In this document: one piece after another, positions 58,025 to 64,000 of the stretch | How positions within the stretch are numbered: the stretch's first letter is position 1 | How the letters are laid out: each line of letters starts with the position of its first letter | Assembly: GCA_029783825.1 (NCBI GenBank) | Contig: JAREIK010003411.1 | Coordinates: forward strand, 1,151,865 to 1,215,864 | Reading direction: 5' to 3' | From: Sapria himalayana | Taxonomy: Eukaryota; Streptophyta; Magnoliopsida; Malpighiales; Rafflesiaceae | DNA length: 64,000 bases | Position numbers and translations under genes: made by a program | Notes under the pieces: generated by a model | Databases searched by the model: none | Seen by the model: only the letters and a program-made list of their open reading frames with translations | What the model was told of the DNA's origin: nothing

Positions 58025-61000
58025 TTTTATCTACTGGAACATAAGAGGAGTGGCTAATCTCTCCTCAAGAAACAGGGTTAAAAAATTGATAAATATGCAT
58101 AAAATCAGTATGCTAACGATAACTGAGCCTATGGTGGATAAAGTCCACTTAGGAAAATATAAAAAATTGTTGGGATTTGAGCATGGATTCTCTAATAATA
58201 ATGGTAAGATTTGGTTATTCTGGAAGAATAACCCAAATATAACAATTTTAAAAGAAACTGATCAAATAATAAATTTTAGCTTAACTCAAGAGAAAAAGGA
58301 AATAATATCAGTAATATATGCTAAATACAAAAAAGATGAAAGAAAAGAACTATGGGCTGAAATGGAGAGTTTAGCCATGGAAAATAAGCCGTGGATAATA
58401 GGTGGAGATTTTAACATAGTAAGAAACTCTAGTGAGAAGAAAGGGGGGAAACCTCCAAATGCTAGAGCAACCTCTCAATTTAATGAGATTATAGGAAAAG
58501 CTAACCTAATAGAAGCTAATTACTTAGGTTCGAAATTCACATGATGCAACAACTGGAAAAACAAAGGAATGATATGGGCTAGATTAGACAGAGTTCTATT
58601 TAACTTCAAGTGGCTAGAGCATTTTAGCTCGACCCAGGTGAAACATTTAAATAGAACTTGCTCGGATCATAGCCCGCTTTTAATCATGGTTAAAGATACA
58701 TCATCACACACAGGGGGTTCGTTTAAATTTCAGAACACCTGGTGTCTTCATCACAACTTCCTAGACTTGGTTAAAGAATCCTGGTACAAAGAGGCTTCAT
58801 GAAACCCATTACAATTGTTAAACTCTAAGCTAAAAAGATTAAAATTTGATTTTAAAAAATGGAATAAAGAAATATTTGGTGATATCAATAAAAACATAAA
58901 GGATGCTGAAGAGTTAGTGATAAAAGAAGAACTAGAATTTAAAATAGATCAAAACACAAATAATAGAATCACATTAAGCAAAGCACAGGCTGAACTAAAA
59001 TTAAAGCTGTTAATGGAAGAGACATATTGGAAACAAAAAGCTAAGATAAAATGGTTAAAGGAAGGGGACAAAAATACAAAATTTTTTCAAAAAGTAACAA
59101 AAATAAAATATCAAAAACATAGAATAAAAGGCATAAAAAATGAGAAAGAAGAGTGGGTGGCAAAAGAAGAAGATATCCAAAAATACTTTGCAAATCTCTT
59201 TGAAAAACACTTAGGTGGGGAAAGAAATCATAATGGTCATACTCTTTTACAAAGTATAGAAAAGAAAATATCTCCAGAAGATAATGAAATGCTTACTAAA
59301 TTCCCAGAAGAAAATGAAATCAAAGTAGCAGTCGTTAGTATGAACAAAGACAGTGCAGCAGGTCCAGATGGATGGAACAATTGTTTCTTCCAAGAATGTT
59401 GGAATATAATAAAAGAGGATTTAATGAAAGCCATTATTTGTATATTATGTGGTTTAGAAATAGGAAAAAACTGGGGCAGCTTTTATATAGTCCTCATACC
59501 AAAAATAGAAAATCCTCAAAAAGGAGAAGACTTTAGACCAATTACTCTTTGTAATTCTATTTATAAAATACTTGCCAAAATTCTGCAAAGTAGGCTAGCA
59601 AATGTCCTTCCTAAAATTATCTCAAAGGAACAAACAAGCTTTATGGAAAATAGATTAATAATGGAGAATATATGTTTGGATAAAGAAATGATTAGAGAAA
59701 TAGGAACTAAAACAAGAGGGCATAATGTAATGATAAAATTAGATTTATCCAAAGCATTTGATAGAGTAGAATGAGATATTCTTTGCTTCATCATGCGCAA
59801 AATGGGCTTCTCTGAAATCTGGATAGATTTAATATATAGATATATTTCAAATACATGGGTCAAAATTATTATAAATGGAAAATTAGGAGAAGAAATAAAA
59901 CCGAAAAGAGGTCTAAGACAAGGAGATCCTCTATCTCCCTCTTTATTCAATATCTATATAGAATTGTTAATTATAAACCTTAAAAACAACAATGAAAGAG
60001 GTAGAATAGGAATTTTTAGTCAACCTAAGAATACACCTTTGGTATGCTGTTTAGCATATGCAGATGATGTAGTGATTTTCACTAATGGAGGAAGCAAATC
60101 GCTTCATAATCTGATGGAGCTATTAAAATGTATGGAAGAAGAAATAGGTCAAATGCTAAATAAACGAAAATGTCAATACATTGTGGCTTCGAAATCTCCT
60201 AAGGCATTAACTCATAAAGTTAAAAATATAACAGGCTTTTCTCAAAAAAAAGGGGAAATAATATTCTTGGGCTGCCCAATTTATAAAGGTAGATTAAAAA
60301 TGGAGTATTTAGATTTTTTAATGGATAAATTAAAAAGAAAAATATCTGGAGGGAAGGAGGAGTTGCTAAGTATGGGGGAAAGGATAACAATGATAGCACA
60401 TGTTTTACAAAGTACTTTAATGCATAATTTAATGATTATTCAACCCCCCAAAATATTTATTAAAAAAATAGAAAAAGAGCTAGCTAATTTTTTATGGGGC
60501 AAAAAAGATGGCAAATATAAAATTCACTGGATAAAATGGAGAGATCTATGTTTTCCATTGCAAGAAGCTGGATTGGGATTTTCTAATCTCAATGATTTAG
60601 CTAAGGCTTGGGCAAGTAAAAGATGGTGGAGATTAAAAGAAAATGAAAGTTTATGGTCGGAATTCAAGCGAGCAAAGTATTGCATAAATGATGACACGGA
60701 TAAAATTAAAAATAGAAGTAAAAAATCTCAAATATGGGTACAAATGCTTAAACAAAGAGATTTAGTTGAAAAATATTCAAAACTCACTAGGAAAGGATGG
60801 TGCTGGACGTTAAACTCTGAATGAACATTTTCGATTAAATCAGCTAAGAATGTTATAAGAGAGAAAAGAGAAGAACATATATTATTTAAATGGGCATGGA
60901 ATAATGATAGCCCACAAAAAAATCAAAGCTTTTATGTGGAAAGTGTTATCAAATATCTTTCCAATAGATATGAATGTAAAAAAGAAAGGGATTCAGTTAG

Positions 61001-61938
61001 TATCCAGATGTGACTGTTGTGAAATTGAGGTTGAAACCTTGGATCACTTGCTATCACAAGGGAAGATTGCATCAGAAATATGGAGAAGATTAGGATTAGA
61101 ATTGCGTATAAAATATGATCATCTTCCCTTGAAAAGGAGACTTTTAAAATGGATAAATATTTATGCTTCTAACCCAGCTAAAAAGTGGATTAAAATTAAT
61201 GTCCCGCTAATAGCTATGTGGTGCATTTGGAAAGCAAGGAACAAGAGTAGGTTTGAGGGATATAAAATGATAATAGAGAATATCTGGAGAGAAATTAAAG
61301 AGGAAACGAGGATGATTTCAGAATCGAACCCTCTTAAGTTTCTTGAAATAAAGCCAGATAAAGACATATTGAATTTTTGGAATTTAAAAGTTAAATATAC
61401 TCACTTTAAAACATTAGGTATAGTATGGGAAAAACCATCTAAGGATAGGCTTGCATTAAATACAGATGGTAGCTTTGATAGAGACATGGGGGCAGCAGGA
61501 GGAGGCGGAGCTATAAGAAATTATGAAGGGAACCTGGTCCTGGCTTACGCAAGAAAATATCAAGCTTCTTCTGCCCTTCATGTAGAAATTCTAGCTCTGA
61601 GAGATGGCTTAAAAATATGCATAAAAAATAAACTAAACAGGATAAATATTCAATCAGACTCAAAAATAGTAGTTAGTTTAATTAATAAAAAGTCAGTAAT
61701 GTGGAAATATGAAGAAGAAATAGAAGAAATTCTGCATTTAACTATTTTGTTAAACATCTCTATAAAACATATATTTAGAGAAGCCAATGTATTAGCAGAT
61801 AAGTTAGCCAAGGAAGGTAGAATTAGGGGTTATCATGATTATCAGGAAGGAGACTTACCTAAAAATTACAAAGGCATCCTAGTCTTAGATAGCAAAAAAT
61901 TGCCTTATATTAGAAAAATTAAAACACTTAAGAACTGA
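58017..61938 (+). pseudogene. LINE H ORF2: best preserved endonuclease / reverse transcriptase / RNase H
   Basis: About 1,307 codons with TGA at 58542 (Trp), 58800 (Gly), 59772 (Trp) and 60822 (Gly), and one extra A near 60918. Endonuclease (residues about 1-225): FIYWNIRGVA, ITEPMVD, IIGGDFNIV, RLDRVLFN, SDHSPLL. Linker: YWKQKAKIKWLKEGDKNTKF. Reverse transcriptase (about 430-770): SAAGPDGWNN, RPITLCNSIYKILAK, KLDLSKAFDRVEW, GLRQGDPLSPSLFNIYIELL, YADDVVIF. zf-RVT (about 995-1012): RCDCCEIEVETLDHL. RNase H (about 1145-1265): NTDGSFDRD, HVEILAL, QSDSKI and REANVLADKLAKEG give the Asp-Glu-Asp-Asp set. A comparable RNase H is known in many plant L1 lineages. The remaining open segments show what the active source encoded. 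Confidence 0.9.
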
Positions 61939-63301
61939 GTGATAGTATTTTGGTATTTTGATAGTATTAACTTGCTGAAGGTTTTATAGCTGTAATGCAA
62001 TAATAGAGGCCTTAATTTGCAGAGGCCAAAAGCTCAGGTAAAGAGTCTCCCTGGTACTGAGGGGAGACTAAGTTTCTACTCTACTCTTTTCTTTTTGCTT
62101 TTTCCTTGTATTTTGGTATTTTCAATAAAACAGGAACGGTATGCTGTTGTTTTCTGCTTGGAATGTAAAAGATATAGAAGTCAATAAGAAGCAGCAAGAA
62201 AGACCTGGACATGGAACAAAAAAAGAGATTAGTGTAGGTATGTTAAAGGTATGAAAAGTCTTGGAGTTTGCTTTGTCTTTATGGCAGGAAACTTGTGAAG
62301 GTTCCACAAAGGTTTAAAGTAAGATTGCGCTGCTGTAAAAATCACCATAGTAAACTGAAAAGAAGTAGTATTAAATGTGTTATGTGGAGGGTGAATAAAA
62401 GACTGGATAGAAAAGCAAAGAAGCCCTTTTCAGCACAGTCATGTAATCTGATGAAAGCCACAATTCAAGACTGGTGGAGATGCTGTCGGCTGCAACCATT
62501 TATGTTTTTTTACCTTTTGTGTTGCCTCTCTTGTAAATCAGATTGTCAATGTTTTAAGGGGGTGGGGGGAAACTAAAATGGGTAGGTATAGAATATATAT
62601 GTTCTTCTATGCTTTGTACAGATTAAAACAGGCATCATGAGGCAACAAAGAGGCCATGTGCAGAAAGTTAAAGAAGCTCGGGGACAACCAGCATGCATAT
62701 ACATTCGAACTTTAAAGAGAAATGATTTAGAGAGAGTGAAATGGCTTAGCTATAGTAGAAGGGACTGGTCAGCTACTGAGTTGGTCATGTGTTAAGGAAT
62801 AAAGTCAGAGGGGGTAGAATAGAGTCGGTCGAAGTAAAATGTCAAGGGATGGGGAAGGAGTTTGCACGATAGCTACAGACTTCAACAAGAGTTAATGTCG
62901 TGAGGAGGAGCATTGCGATGAGGGAGGAAAAATGAAGAGAATGCGAAAGTTTTAAAGCAAGGAAAAGTGAGGAAAACGAAAAATGAAAAAAAAAAGAGGT
63001 ACAATCAGCCTTGAATAAAAAGGCACCATCAGCACTGAATGCGAAAGTGCTAAATATTTCAACACCAATATGTTGACACAAATGGAAAGAAAAAAGGCAC
63101 CATCAGCCTTGAATAAACTTTTGCAGCACATGACATATGTATTTAAGAGAATGCCTGTAGATAGAAAAACCTTAATATAGTATATGTTTTGTTTTATTTT
63201 TCAAGAATGGGTGTGAAAGGGTTAAGGGTAGAAGTAGTTTGTAAAAATGGTATTCCTCCGCCAAAGGAGAGGGTTATAATTAATAAAACAAACCTTTAAA
63301 A
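61939..63301 (+). other. LINE H 3' UTR (divergent)
   Basis: The hairpin (62044-62069) is present; GGTAAAG lies just before it instead of GTAAG after it. The AGTCTGT-rich zone of the other copies is not seen. Near the end a unit GGCACCATCAGCCTTGAATA recurs, intact or degraded, at about 63001, 63021 and 63095. The terminal block starts at 63209 (GGGTGTGAAAGGGTTAAGGG) with CCTCCGCCAAAGGAGAGG and AATAAA. Confidence 0.75.
62044..62069 (+). promoter_or_regulatory. 3' UTR hairpin with conserved loop (LINE H)
   Basis: AGTCTCCC pairs perfectly with GGGAGACT (8 bp) around TGGTACTGAG, 106 nt after the ORF2 stop. This is the longest stem, and two of its pairs are swapped relative to C and E. Confidence 0.7.
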
Positions 63302-63764
63302 AGAAGAAGAAGAAGAAGACCAAGAAGAAAAAGAAGAAGAAGAAGACCAAGAAGAAGAAGAAGAAGAAGAAGAAGAAGAGGAGGAGGAGGAGGAGGAGGA
63401 AGAAGAGGAAGAAGAATAATAATAATAATAAGAATAAGAAGAGGAAGAATAAGAAGAGGAAGAAGATGAAGAGGAAGAAGAAGAAGAAGAAGAAGAAGAG
63501 AAAGAAGAAGAAGAGGAAGAAGAAGAAGAGGAGGAAGAAGAAGAGGAAGAAGAAGAAGAGGAAGAGGAAGAAGAGGAAGAAGAAGAAGAAGAGGAAGAAG
63601 AGGAGGAGGAAGAAGAAGAAGAAGAGGAAGAAGAAGAAGAGGAAGAAGAAGAAGAGGAAGAAGAAGAAGAGGAAGAAGAAGAAGAGGAAGAAGAAGAAGA
63701 GGAAGAAGAAGAAGAGGAAGAAGAAGAAGAGGAAGAAGAAGAAGAAGAGGAAGAGAAGAAGAGG
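63302..63764. repeat. long GAA/GAG microsatellite at the 3' edge of the array
   Basis: About 460 bp of GAA with interspersed GAG, CCAAGAA and AATAAT blocks; part has an 18-bp higher-order period (GAA x4-5 plus GAG). The Lys/Arg-rich open frame across it (63466-63906) is a repeat artefact. It is the right-hand boundary of the LINE array. Confidence 0.9.
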
Positions 63765-64000
63765 TCAGCGATTATCTGTCGGCTTTTGGGTTTCAGAAAA
63801 TTGGAGTTCTCAATGGCATATTTTTTGTTTAATTATATTGTTTTTATGCGTTGAGATTGTGCTTCATGGTGCCCATAACTTCTATCATCATTCTGAGTTC
63901 TCTTAAATTTGTAAAAAAATCAATTTGTTTTGGCAACATATTAATTGTGAAGATTTGTAATGCAGCGTTGTAGCAGAACTAAATTGTAGGCATTTCCATG
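63765..64000. other. unassigned flank
   Basis: AT-rich sequence that resembles neither the LINEs nor a continuation of the copia relic left of the array. No gene is recognisable in 236 bp. Confidence 0.5.

Larger units (their letters stand above)
56575..63301 (+). mobile_element. LINE H: near full-length L1-type retrotransposon, last of the array
   Basis: H spans about 6.7 kb. Compared with C to G it lacks the first 25-35 nt of the leader (the TTTTTCAAAAAACGCTC block) but keeps both leader repeats. ORF2 has the fewest disruptions of the array (four TGA codons and one frameshift). Its 3' UTR is very different from the others in the middle but shares the hairpin and the terminal block. Confidence 0.9.

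Noticed and set aside
11990..60824. Recoding of UGA as glycine in the LINEs
   Set aside because: UGA also replaces Trp, Cys and Arg codons, TAG and TAA are common too, and frameshifts accompany them; simple decay explains all.
16624..63300. Telomere or subtelomere identity, from AGGGTTAAGGG in the 3' terminal blocks
   Set aside because: No TTTAGGG array exists in the window; the G triplets are part of the LINE 3' end.
11173..63764. CRISPR array or satellite, because of regularly spaced short repeats
   Set aside because: The period is that of whole 6.3-6.7 kb LINEs, and the context is plant nuclear.
63466..63906. Lys/Arg-rich protein of 146 residues
   Set aside because: It is a microsatellite translation running into the flank; there is no unique domain.

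Overview
This is an AT-rich plant nuclear sequence made almost entirely of transposable elements. I found no ordinary host gene. The element types (L1-type LINEs with a DUF4283/zinc-knuckle ORF1 and a C-terminal RNase H, Ty1-copia remnants, a Tourist-like MITE and Mutator-like inverted-repeat elements) point to a flowering plant. A monocot is my guess, but the window does not fix the species.

Layout. Positions 1-11,172 are a graveyard of old elements: short tandem duplications (about 1.0-1.3 kb), a degenerate LINE of another family (3.9-5.8 kb), two adjacent long inverted-repeat elements with GC-rich cores (6.57-8.26 kb; the second has an 11-bp target duplication), a Tourist-like MITE inside one copy of a local direct repeat (8.80-9.14 kb), and a minus-strand copia relic (10.3-11.17 kb). 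Positions 11,173-63,764 are a head-to-tail array of eight related LINEs, called A to H here. All are on the plus strand. Each junction carries a purine-rich simple repeat, mostly (GAA)n. A is 5'-truncated; B to H each have a 5' UTR, ORF1, ORF2 and a long 3' UTR. The last 236 bp are unassigned flank.

How the LINE works. ORF1 (about 445 residues) has a DUF4283-type RNA-binding domain, a CCHC knuckle and a conserved C-terminal region I do not recognise. ORF2 (about 1,300 residues) has an AP-type endonuclease, reverse transcriptase, zf-RVT zinc-binding region and an RNase H of the type plant L1 elements are known to have acquired. ORF2 begins inside the last codons of ORF1 (8-nt overlap). No copy is intact: every ORF2 has several stops or frameshifts. 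ORF1 of C has only one nonsense codon.

The most interesting signals are (1) the head-to-tail array itself, with purine microsatellites at every junction and seven downstream copies that reach the 5' end, which suggests repeated insertion into the GAA tail of an earlier copy; (2) a hairpin 59-159 nt after the ORF2 stop in all eight copies, with a near-constant ten-base loop and stem arms that change in a compensating way; and (3) other conserved 3' UTR modules (splice-site-like pairs, TCTGT repeats, three G triplets and a terminal CCTC/GAGG hairpin). These are readings by eye and need alignment and folding to confirm.
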